From NCBI GenBank assembly GCA_001830475.1, contig MIAC01000248.1:1-12919 (forward strand): a stretch of 12,919 bases of DNA. Direction: 5' to 3'. The position numbers and the translations under genes are program-made. Shown in pieces: positions 1 to 5,705 of the stretch; positions within the stretch are counted from its first letter, which is position 1; each line of letters starts with the position of its first letter. The notes under the pieces are model-generated. The model ran no database searches, had not been told where the DNA came from, and saw only the letters and a list, made by a program, of their open reading frames with translations. Origin of the DNA: Rhodospirillales bacterium RIFCSPLOWO2_12_FULL_67_15 (GTDB lineage Bacteria > Pseudomonadota > Alphaproteobacteria > Rhodospirillales > 2-12-FULL-67-15).

Positions 1-1
1 G

Positions 2-550
2 ACCGATTGCGTGCTCTTGGCAGCGCGCGAGATCATGCGCGAATCGCCGCCCGATCTCGTGATCTCGGGCATCAATCGCGGCGGCAACATCGCCGACGAC
101 ATCACCTATTCCGGCACCATCGCCGCGGCGATGGAGGCGACGCTGCTCGGGATTCCGGCGATCGCGCTCAGCCAGGTCTGCGACGATCGCCACAAGGTCA
201 AGTGGGCGACGGCGGAACATTGGCTGCCCGGCGTTCTCAAGCGAATCCTGCGCGTGCGCTGGCCGCTCAACGTGTTCGTCAACGTCAACTTTCCCGACCT
301 GATCGCGCGTTCGGTCAAGGGCATTGCCGTGGCGCCGCAGGCGCAATGCGAGGGCGGCAGCGATCCGGTCCGCGGCGTCGACCCGCGCGGCCAACCCTAT
401 TGGTGGATCGGCGGCGCGCGCGAGGATCAGCCGGTTCCGCCCGGCACCGATCTCGACGCGGTCGAGCGCGGCTCGATCGCGGTCACTCCGCTCACCCTCG
501 ACCTCACTCACGGACCGACGTTGAAGGCGCTGCGACGGGCGATGCCATGA
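2..550 (+). CDS. surE: 5'/3'-nucleotidase SurE, 5'-truncated by window edge
   Basis: SurE is a metal-dependent nucleoside monophosphate phosphatase (survival protein E). The reading frame is open from base 2, so the gene starts outside the window. 182 residues are visible against about 250 for the family, so roughly 70 N-terminal residues, including the Asp-Asp metal-binding motif, are missing. The visible part has the hallmark SGINRGGN stretch, then DDITYSGTIAAAMEA, both highly conserved around the active site. The C-terminal region ends with the typical VTPLTLDLTH segment. The stop overlaps the pcm start in an ATGA, so the two are translationally coupled. The surE-pcm order is conserved in many Proteobacteria. 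Identification is secure; only the truncation limits it. Confidence 0.95.
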   Translation, partial: TDCVLLAAREIMRESPPDLVISGINRGGNIADDITYSGTIAAAMEATLLGIPAIALSQVCDDRHKVKWATAEHWLPGVLKRILRVRWPLNVFVNVNFPDLIARSVKGIAVAPQAQCEGGSDPVRGVDPRGQPYWWIGGAREDQPVPPGTDLDAVERGSIAVTPLTLDLTHGPTLKALRRAMP

Positions 551-1185
551 CCGCGCACGCGCGCAAGGCCAAGCTGTTGATGGAGCTTCGCGCCGGCGGC
601 GTCGGCGACCGGCGCGTGCTCGCCGCGATCGAGAAGACCCCGCGCGAGAAGTTCGTCGCGCCGCCCTTCCGCGACAAGGCCTACGACAACGTCGCGCTGC
701 CGATCGGCTTCCACCAGACCATCAGCCAGCCGCAGGTGGTCGGGCTGATGACCCAGGCGCTCGAGCTCACCGACCGGATGAAGGTTCTCGAGGTCGGTAC
801 CGGCTCGGGCTACCAGACTGCGGTGCTGTCCCGGCTGGCGCGCCGCGTTTACACCATCGAACGCCACGCCGAGTTGCTGCGCGAAGCGGAAAAGCGCCTC
901 GCGGCGTTGCGGATCACCAACGTCACCGCCAAGACCGGCGACGGCAGCCTCGGCTGGCCGGAGCAGGCGCCGTTCCAGCGCATTCTGGTCACAGCCGCCG
1001 CCGCCGACATTCCGCCGCTGCTGGTCGGCCAGCTCGCGGTCGGCGGAATCATGATCGTTCCCATCGGCGCCGACGACCCGATGCAACACCTCGTGCGCGT
1101 GCGCCGGACCGAGCAGGGTTCGGAAACCGAGGACCTGGGACCGGTCAAGTTCGTGCCCCTGGTGGGCGAGCCGGCCGCCCGTTGA
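547..1185 (+). CDS. pcm: protein-L-isoaspartate O-methyltransferase
   Basis: This enzyme uses S-adenosylmethionine to methylate isoaspartyl residues that form in ageing proteins, the first step of their repair. The product is 212 residues, normal for the family. The substrate-side motif QTISQPQVVGLM lies at residues 57-68, with the conserved serine at 60. The SAM-binding glycine-rich loop LEVGTGSGYQTAV follows at about 81-93, and the acidic strand end YTIERHAEL at about 102-110. I chose the ATG at 547 because it overlaps the surE stop by ATGA and gives a standard N-terminus; a longer open frame upstream is only the shadow of surE. Cytoplasmic, and probably co-transcribed with surE and the downstream lipoprotein gene. 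Confidence 0.95.
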   Translation: MTAHARKAKLLMELRAGGVGDRRVLAAIEKTPREKFVAPPFRDKAYDNVALPIGFHQTISQPQVVGLMTQALELTDRMKVLEVGTGSGYQTAVLSRLARRVYTIERHAELLREAEKRLAALRITNVTAKTGDGSLGWPEQAPFQRILVTAAAADIPPLLVGQLAVGGIMIVPIGADDPMQHLVRVRRTEQGSETEDLGPVKFVPLVGEPAAR

Positions 1186-1232
1186 AGCTCTGCCGGTTGA
1201 AGAAAATCCGGAGCGTGACGATAATCGCCGCC

Positions 1233-2228
1233 ATGAATCGAATCGTCGTCTTCGCCGTCCTGACGGCGCTCGCCGGCTGCGGCTGGGCGGAATGGCCTCC
1301 GCCCGGCCAACCGCAGCCGCGACAACAGCCGGTCCCCGCGCGGGCCTTGCCCCGCATCGTCGCGGGTGGGGAAACCGCCGTGACGGTCCAGGCCGGCGAC
1401 TCCCTCTACGGGCTTGCCCGGCGCCACAAGGTTCCCCCGCGCGCGATCATCGAGGCGAACGGCTTGAAGCCGCCTTACCAACTTTTCGTCGGTCGGCGGC
1501 TGACGATCCCGAGCGGGACGGAACACGAGGTAAAGCCCGGCGAAACCATCCACACCGTCGCGCAACGCTACGGCGCCGATCCTTACGATCTCGCGCGCGT
1601 CAACGGCGTCCGCCCGCCTTACGCGCTCAAGGCCGGCGAGAAGCTGGTGATCCCGGCTCCCCGCGCCGGCGCCGCCAGCGCCCCGGCGCCGGCGCCCGCA
1701 CCCTCCGCGCGCCCGCCGGGGGAAAGCGCGGCCGTTCAGCCCATTCCGCCGCCGCTCCCGCCGCAAGCCCCGCCGTCCACGGCGGAAAAATCTCCCGCGG
1801 CTGAACCGCCGCCGCCCGAGCCGCCGGTGGAGGGAGCGATCGGCGGCGCGGGGCGCCTCGCCTGGCCGGTGCGCGGGCGGGTGATCTCCGGCTACGGCAT
1901 CAAGGAGAAGGGGCTTCGCAACGACGGCATCAACATCGCCGCGCCCAAGGGCGCCCCGGTGCGCGCGGCGGAAGGCGGAACCGTCGCCTATGCCGGCAAC
2001 GAACTGCGCGGGTTCGGCAACCTGCTTCTGATCCGGCATGCGAACGGCCTCGTCACCGCGTACGCGCACGCCGACCAGATCCTGGTCAAACGCGGCGATG
2101 GGGTGAACCGCGGGCAGATCGTGGCGCGGGTCGGCAACACCGGCGGCGTGCCCTCGCCGCAATTGCACTTCGAGGTCCGCCACGGCCGCCGCGCCGTGGA
2201 CCCGGAGCGATATTTGGAGAAGGGCTGA
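1233..2228 (+). CDS. LysM/M23-domain lipoprotein, NlpD-like amidase activator with degenerate peptidase domain
   Basis: The 331-residue product starts with a lipoprotein signal: a hydrophobic stretch ending in lipobox L-A-G-C, with Cys16 the lipidated residue. Two LysM peptidoglycan-binding repeats follow (about 50-93 and 98-141), then a Pro/Ala-rich linker (142-205) and an M23/LytM domain (209-329). The canonical HxxxD zinc motif is replaced by N230 and N234 (RNDGINIAAP), and the HxH motif reads Q310-L-H312. Three of four ligand positions are lost, so it is unlikely to cut peptidoglycan. This is the pattern of NlpD/EnvC, which activate cell-division amidases, and the YAGNELRGFGNLLLIRH stretch is very NlpD-like. 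The surE-pcm-nlpD order supports this. The ATG at 1233 gives a clean lipobox; the in-frame extension to 1182 would bury the signal peptide. It could also be called DipM-like. Confidence 0.88.
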   Translation: MNRIVVFAVLTALAGCGWAEWPPPGQPQPRQQPVPARALPRIVAGGETAVTVQAGDSLYGLARRHKVPPRAIIEANGLKPPYQLFVGRRLTIPSGTEHEVKPGETIHTVAQRYGADPYDLARVNGVRPPYALKAGEKLVIPAPRAGAASAPAPAPAPSARPPGESAAVQPIPPPLPPQAPPSTAEKSPAAEPPPPEPPVEGAIGGAGRLAWPVRGRVISGYGIKEKGLRNDGINIAAPKGAPVRAAEGGTVAYAGNELRGFGNLLLIRHANGLVTAYAHADQILVKRGDGVNRGQIVARVGNTGGVPSPQLHFEVRHGRRAVDPERYLEKG

Positions 2229-2242
2229 CAACGGAGGAGTCG

Positions 2243-3157
2243 ATGACCAAGCACCTGCTTGCCGGCGCAGCCGCCAGTCTTTTGGCTTTCGTCACGATAT
2301 TTCCCGCCCACGCGCAGCGAGAGACGATTCATCCGTATCTCGCGCCAGTCGATTCCAATCCCGATCTCGCCTTTCCGGCCGCGCCGTCGGCCTTCGAAAG
2401 AAAGAAGGCGACGATGCTGTTCAAGCCCGACGGCGCGGGGCCGTTTCCGGCGATCGTGCTGATGCCGACCTGCAGCGGTTTCAACACCAGTCTCCACCTC
2501 TTCGACTGGGCCGAGCGCGCGCTCAAGCGCGGCTATGTCGCGCTGGTGGTGGACACGCTCGGCCCGCGCGGCGTGAATCGCAGCAACTGCTTTCCACCCT
2601 TCAAGATAAACCATGCCCGCCTTCTCAAGGACGCCTTCGACGCCGCCAATCACTTGCGCACGCTGCCGTTCGTGGACAAGGAGCGGATCGCCCTGATGGG
2701 CTTTTCGCATGGGGCGATGGTCGGGCTCGGCGCGGCGGGGGCGGAGAATTTCGCCAGGGACGGCCGCAAGCCGTTCCGGGCCGTCGCCTCGTTCTATCCG
2801 GCCTGCGCCTTGAATGACATGAAAATCCCGTCGCGCGAGGCGCGCGTGGACCTCCGGTTCCTGGCGCGGGAGGTGAAGACGCCGCTGCTCGTCCTGATGG
2901 GCGAAGACGACACCGAAACTCCTCCCAAGGACTGCCTGCCGCTGCTTTCCGAGCAGAAGGCGCTGGGCGCGCCCCTGGAGTGGGAGCTCTACAAGGGAAC
3001 GACCCACAGCTTCGACATGTCCGAATACGAATCGCAGCCCTTCCGCAAGAGAGACGCGCGGGGCAACGACGTCGTCTACCGGTACAATAAGGACGTCCTC
3101 CGCGTCGCCGAGGAACGCGCCTTCGCCTTCATCGAACGCCATCTCGGGGCGCGCTGA
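2243..3157 (+). CDS. exported dienelactone-hydrolase-family alpha/beta hydrolase
   Basis: This is a 304-residue serine hydrolase predicted to be secreted. The N-terminus is a Sec signal peptide with likely cleavage after A-H-A (residue 24). The nucleophile elbow is G-F-S-H-G with Ser155. The acid is probably Asp222 or Asp223 in LMGEDDTETPP, and the histidine His255 in GTTHSFD, in the order and spacing of dienelactone hydrolases. Four cysteines beyond the signal (77, 116, 188, 231) could form disulfides in the periplasm. A strong ribosome site (GGAGG, about 2232-2236) precedes the ATG. It lies 14 bases after the lipoprotein gene and may be read from the same transcript. The TetR gene downstream could regulate it, but that is inference. 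The substrate cannot be told from sequence. Confidence 0.85.
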   Translation: MTKHLLAGAAASLLAFVTIFPAHAQRETIHPYLAPVDSNPDLAFPAAPSAFERKKATMLFKPDGAGPFPAIVLMPTCSGFNTSLHLFDWAERALKRGYVALVVDTLGPRGVNRSNCFPPFKINHARLLKDAFDAANHLRTLPFVDKERIALMGFSHGAMVGLGAAGAENFARDGRKPFRAVASFYPACALNDMKIPSREARVDLRFLAREVKTPLLVLMGEDDTETPPKDCLPLLSEQKALGAPLEWELYKGTTHSFDMSEYESQPFRKRDARGNDVVYRYNKDVLRVAEERAFAFIERHLGAR

Positions 3158-3167
3158 TCCTCGGCGG

Positions 3168-3196
3168 TTGACGGCGGCCGGTCTCCTCTCTACCGT
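3168..3196 (+). promoter_or_regulatory. candidate promoter of the TetR gene
   Basis: TTGACG (3168-3173) and TACCGT (3191-3196) are separated by 17 bases, immediately after the hydrolase stop. The -35 matches the consensus at five of six positions; the -10 is weak (three of six), as is common in GC-rich alphaproteobacteria. The DUF815 gene upstream region carries a matching TTGACG/TACCGT pair. This is a call by eye. Confidence 0.4.
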
Positions 3197-3210
3197 CACT
3201 TGCGGGTGAC
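3195..3210. promoter_or_regulatory. candidate TetR operator (inverted repeat)
   Basis: GTCAC-TTGCGG-GTGAC is a perfect 5-base inverted repeat around a 6-base spacer. It overlaps the end of the candidate -10 element and the predicted transcription start, just upstream of the TetR gene. This is where an autorepressor of the TetR family would be expected to bind. Outer arms CCTCTC (3185-3190) and GAGAGG (3213-3218) are also complementary, and the latter contains the ribosome-binding site. Confidence 0.45.
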
Positions 3211-3225
3211 AAGAGAGGGGACCGC

Positions 3226-3855
3226 ATGGCCCGCGACCGTGCCCTGACCGAAGAGAAAATCCTCGCGGCGCTCGGCGCGATTCTCGCTGAGGCGGGCGGC
3301 TCGCGCCGGATCGGGGTCAACGCCGTCGCCGCGCGCGCCGGCGTCGACAAGGTTCTGATCTACCGCTATTTCGGCGGGCTGGAGGGATTGCTCGCCGCGT
3401 TCGCGGAAAAAACCGATCTCTGGCCCACGGTCGAGGAGGCGGCGCGCGCGCGCGCGATCCCTGAGACCGATCTCGCCCCGGCGCTCGCCGCCCTGGTCCA
3501 GGGCTATCTCGCGTCCTTGCGCCGCCGTCCCGTCACTCTCGAGGCCATCGCCTGGGATATGGGCGAAAGAAACGCGCTGAGCGAGCGGCTCGACCGGTTG
3601 CGCGAGCAGTGGCGCCGCGACGCCACGACCCGCGTCTTTCGCCAGCACAAGGTTCCGGCCAAGGTGGACATCGAGGCGGTCATGGCGGTGCTGGCGGCGG
3701 CGGCCGACCACTTGGCCGCGCGCGGGCGCCTGGGCGGCAGCTTCTACGGCGTCGCGCTCGACGATCCGGTCGGACACAAGCGCCTCGACGACGCCCTCGC
3801 CGCGATCCTGGAAGGCGTGCTCAACTACGCGCGCGCGGGGAAGGAATCAAACTAG
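3226..3855 (+). CDS. TetR/AcrR-family transcriptional regulator
   Basis: The 209-residue product has a TetR-type DNA-binding domain at the N-terminus. The helix-turn-helix lies at about residues 29-50, with the characteristic AARAGV turn and IYRYFGG at the end of the recognition helix. The remaining 150 residues are helical and form the ligand-binding/dimerisation domain, which does not reveal the ligand. A good ribosome site (GAGAGGGG, 3213-3220) precedes the ATG. The gene follows the exported hydrolase by 68 bases and ends convergently inside the DUF815 gene with a 9-base overlap. Autoregulation through the palindrome in its promoter is likely by analogy. Its targets could be the hydrolase or distant genes; the sequence does not decide. 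Confidence 0.9.
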   Translation: MARDRALTEEKILAALGAILAEAGGSRRIGVNAVAARAGVDKVLIYRYFGGLEGLLAAFAEKTDLWPTVEEAARARAIPETDLAPALAALVQGYLASLRRRPVTLEAIAWDMGERNALSERLDRLREQWRRDATTRVFRQHKVPAKVDIEAVMAVLAAAADHLAARGRLGGSFYGVALDDPVGHKRLDDALAAILEGVLNYARAGKESN

Positions 3856-4704
3856 CCGCTTGCCGAGCCGCCCCGCCAAGTCCTGGATGAACTGCCACGC
3901 CACCCGGCCCGAGCGCGCGCCGCGGGTCACCGCCCACTCGTTCGCCTCGTGGGCGAGGTCGAGCCCCTTCGCCGCCAAGCGGTAGCGCTGGGCGTAGCCT
4001 TGGACGATGGCGAGGAAGGTGTCCTGGTCGCAGGCGTGGAAGCCGAGCCAAAGTCCGAAGCGGTCCGAGAGCGACACCTTTTCCTCGACCGCTTCGCTGG
4101 GGTTGATGGCGCTGCTGCGTTCGTTCTCGATCATGTCGCGCGGCATCAGGTGGCGGCGGTTGGAGGTGGCGTAGAACATCACGTTGTTCGGGCGGCCCTC
4201 GATCCCGCCCTCGAGCACCGCCTTGAGCGATTTGTAGGACGTATCGCCGGAATCGAAGGACAGATCGTCGCAGAAGAGAATGCAGCGCCGGTCCGAATCC
4301 CTGAGGCGCGTGAGCAGCGCGGGCAGCGACGGAATTTCCTCGCGGTGGATTTCGACCAGCGCCAGCGCGTTCGGCATCTCGCCGTTGACCGTGGCGTGAA
4401 CCGCCTTGATGAGCGAGCTCTTGCCGGTGCCGCGCGCGCCCCAGAGCAGCGCGTTGTTGGCGGGCAGCCCCTTGGCGAAGCGGCGGGTGTTGTCGAGCAG
4501 CAACGCGGCTTGGCGATCGATGCCCTTGAGCAGCGCGAGTTCGACCCGGTTGACCCGGGGAACGCTCTCCAGCCGCTCGCCCTCGGCGTGCCAGATGAAG
4601 GCTTCGGCCTCCGCGAGCCCGGCGGAGTCGGGCTTGGGCGGGGCGCGGCGTTCGAGCGCCTCGGCGATGCGCCTGAGCAGCGGCAGAAGTTCGATGTCGC
4701 TCAT
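3847..4704 (-). CDS. DUF815-family AAA-type ATP-binding protein
   Basis: The product is a 285-residue cytoplasmic P-loop ATPase. Walker A is GARGTGKS at 89-96 and Walker B ILFCDD at about 142-147. A sensor-1-like YATSNRRHL follows at 178-186, then the conserved SLSDRFGLWLGF at 211-222 and a basic GARSGR segment near 262-267. This layout is the DUF815 family (PF05673), widespread in Proteobacteria and of uncertain role. The start MSDIELLP at 4704 is chosen because the family begins here; the frame stays open further upstream to 4815, but that region has promoter character and no conserved residues. A candidate promoter sits at 4713-4740. The 3' end overlaps the convergent TetR gene by 9 bases, so the transcripts may interfere. 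Confidence 0.9.
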   Translation of the reverse strand: MSDIELLPLLRRIAEALERRAPPKPDSAGLAEAEAFIWHAEGERLESVPRVNRVELALLKGIDRQAALLLDNTRRFAKGLPANNALLWGARGTGKSSLIKAVHATVNGEMPNALALVEIHREEIPSLPALLTRLRDSDRRCILFCDDLSFDSGDTSYKSLKAVLEGGIEGRPNNVMFYATSNRRHLMPRDMIENERSSAINPSEAVEEKVSLSDRFGLWLGFHACDQDTFLAIVQGYAQRYRLAAKGLDLAHEANEWAVTRGARSGRVAWQFIQDLAGRLGKRLV

Positions 4705-4712
4705 GGGGGCGG

Positions 4713-4740
4713 ACGGTAGCACACGGTTTCCCCTCGTCAA
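4713..4740 (-). promoter_or_regulatory. candidate promoter of the DUF815 ATPase gene
   Basis: Read on the minus strand, TTGACG (4740-4735) and GCTACCGTC, with hexamer TACCGT (4718-4713), are 16 bases apart. The start codon follows within 9 bases, so the leader would be very short. The pattern resembles alphaproteobacterial housekeeping promoters (TTGAC then GCTA-type -10). By-eye call. Confidence 0.35.
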
Positions 4741-4792
4741 TCGAGACTTTCCAAGGGTTTCCGCGCATATGGGCCGAGACTCCCGCAATGTT

Positions 4793-4821
4793 TTGCGAGA
4801 TAAATGGCAGCGCATTTTAAG
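4793..4821 (+). promoter_or_regulatory. weak candidate promoter of the small membrane protein gene
   Basis: TTGCGA (4793-4798) and TTTAAG (4816-4821) are spaced by 17 bases, in the AT-richest part of the divergent region between the ATPase gene and the small membrane protein gene. Each hexamer matches the consensus at four of six positions. The start codon at 4833 would be almost at the transcript end. Confidence 0.25.
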
Positions 4822-4832
4822 CGGTTGGGACC

Positions 4833-5081
4833 ATGGATCCGCTTACTACGTTCGGCCTGCTGGCGGTCACGGCGATGTTGGTCTTCTACGCCCTGGAAGA
4901 TCGCAGCCGGTGGTTCATTCTCGCGTTCGCCGGGGCCTGCGCGCTGGCATCGGCCTACGGGTTTTTGCAAGGCGCTTGGCCGTTCGGGCTGGTCGAGGGC
5001 GTCTGGGCGCTGGTGGCTCTGCATCGCTGGCGTTTACGCGGGCATTCGCGGGCGGCGGAAGACCCGGGCGGGAAGCCGTGA
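4833..5081 (+). CDS. small conserved-looking membrane protein, function unknown
   Basis: The 82-residue product has two or three hydrophobic segments: about residues 5-20 (TTFGLLAVTAMLVFYAL), about 27-45, and about 48-65. The charged stretch EDRSR lies between the first two, and the C-terminal tail is basic and hydrophilic. There is no signal peptide and no cysteine-rich or catalytic motif. The gene is divergent from the DUF815 ATPase and stands alone before the yajC promoter. Codon use matches the neighbours, and the hydrophobic pattern argues that it is a real gene. The start at ATG 4833 lacks a clear Shine-Dalgarno sequence. I do not recognise a characterised family. Confidence 0.7.
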   Translation: MDPLTTFGLLAVTAMLVFYALEDRSRWFILAFAGACALASAYGFLQGAWPFGLVEGVWALVALHRWRLRGHSRAAEDPGGKP

Positions 5082-5133
5082 GCGTCGGGTAATGCTCTAC
5101 ATTTAAGGCAGGCCCCTTCCTGCGGCTTTGCAT

Positions 5134-5161
5134 TTGCAACTCGGGGCCCGGCCGGTATAGT
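5134..5161 (+). promoter_or_regulatory. candidate promoter of the yajC-secD-secF operon
   Basis: TTGCAA (5134-5139, four of six) and TATAGT (5156-5161, five of six) are separated by 16 bases. This is the best -10 in the 162-base gap before yajC. Transcription would start near 5167-5169, leaving a leader of about 75 bases. Confidence 0.5.
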
Positions 5162-5166
5162 CCGCT

Positions 5167-5199
5167 GGCCGCGCGCCCGCCAACGCAAGGCGTGCGGCC
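5167..5199 (+). other. strong hairpin at the predicted 5' end of the yajC-secDF transcript
   Basis: GGCCGCGCGCC (5167-5177) pairs with GGCGTGCGGCC (5189-5199) over 11 base pairs, ten Watson-Crick and one G-U, with an 11-base loop. The left arm begins almost exactly at the predicted transcription start. It is followed by a run of seven A (5202-5208), not T, so it is not a plus-strand terminator. On the minus strand the T run would precede the stem, so it is not a minus-strand terminator either. A role in mRNA stability or leader regulation is possible. Confidence 0.55.
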
Positions 5200-5243
5200 C
5201 GAAAAAAAGCGACTCATAAAGTCCTGAAACCAAGGAGTATCCG

Positions 5244-5660
5244 ATGCTGATTTCCCCCGCATACGCGCAGGCGGCCGGCGGCGGTTTCGGCGGCGGCGGG
5301 TTCGAGGCCCTGCTGCCGCTGGTCCTCATCTTCGTCGTCTTCTATTTCCTGCTCATCCGCCCGCAGCAGAAAAAGATGAAGCAGCACCGCGAAATGCTCT
5401 CCGCCGTCCGGCGCGGCGACAAGGTGGTGACCGGGGGCGGCATCATCGCCACCGTGACCAAGATCGTCGACGAGAACGAAGTCCAGGTCGAGATCGCCGA
5501 GGGCGTGCGCGTGCGCGTCCAGCGCCAGACCCTGTCGGCGGTGCTGACGCACCCCGAGCCGGCGAATCAGAACATCGCGCCCACGGGCGGCTCCGCCTCG
5601 GGGCTGGGCCAGGGCGTCGGCTCCTTCCTCTCCAAGCTCTTCGGCGGCAAGGGGAGCTGA
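5244..5660 (+). CDS. yajC: preprotein translocase subunit YajC
   Basis: YajC is a small inner-membrane protein that joins SecDF and the SecYEG translocon. The 138-residue product begins with the short MLISPAYAQ leader typical of alphaproteobacterial YajC. A Gly-rich stretch and a single membrane helix (about 22-40) follow, ending in the signature LLIRPQQKKMK. The cytoplasmic domain carries GDKVVTGGGIIATVTKI, then a C-terminal Gly/Ser-rich extension that makes it somewhat longer than the E. coli protein of about 110 residues. A strong ribosome site (AAGGAG, about 5232-5237) precedes the ATG. It is the first gene of the yajC-secD-secF transcript, with secD starting 46 bases after its stop. Confidence 0.95.
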   Translation: MLISPAYAQAAGGGFGGGGFEALLPLVLIFVVFYFLLIRPQQKKMKQHREMLSAVRRGDKVVTGGGIIATVTKIVDENEVQVEIAEGVRVRVQRQTLSAVLTHPEPANQNIAPTGGSASGLGQGVGSFLSKLFGGKGS

Positions 5661-5679
5661 GCGGACGACGGCGGTCCGC
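5661..5679 (+). other. small hairpin in the yajC-secD gap
   Basis: GCGGAC (5661-5666) and GTCCGC (5674-5679) form a 6-base-pair stem with a 7-base loop, directly after the yajC stop. There is no T run, so it is not a terminator. It might protect a processed mRNA end. In such GC-rich DNA it may also be chance. Confidence 0.25.
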
Positions 5680-5705
5680 GCCGGCGTTTCACCGGAGCCT
5701 GGGCG

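Noticed and set aside
1660..1830. repetitive GC-rich tract
   Set aside because: It encodes the Pro/Ala linker of the lipoprotein, in frame; it is not a CRISPR or a DNA repeat element.
849..2231. 460-residue minus-strand open frame
   Set aside because: Shadow of pcm and the lipoprotein gene; Arg/Ala/Gly-rich low-complexity composition, no domains, and the plus-strand genes are certain.
1988..3199. 403-residue minus-strand open frame
   Set aside because: Opposite the lipoprotein and hydrolase genes, both of which have clear motifs; the product is typical GC-rich antisense.
3821..4768. 315-residue minus-strand frame overlapping the DUF815 gene
   Set aside because: Different frame from the Walker A/B-bearing ATPase; composition dominated by Arg/Ala/Gly.
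4741..4784. CGAGACT occurring twice (4742 and 4775)
   Set aside because: Too short, and not placed like an operator relative to either divergent promoter.
5167..5208. hairpin with homopolymer run as a terminator
   Set aside because: The run is A on the plus strand, and on the minus strand it precedes the stem, so neither strand has a stem followed by T.
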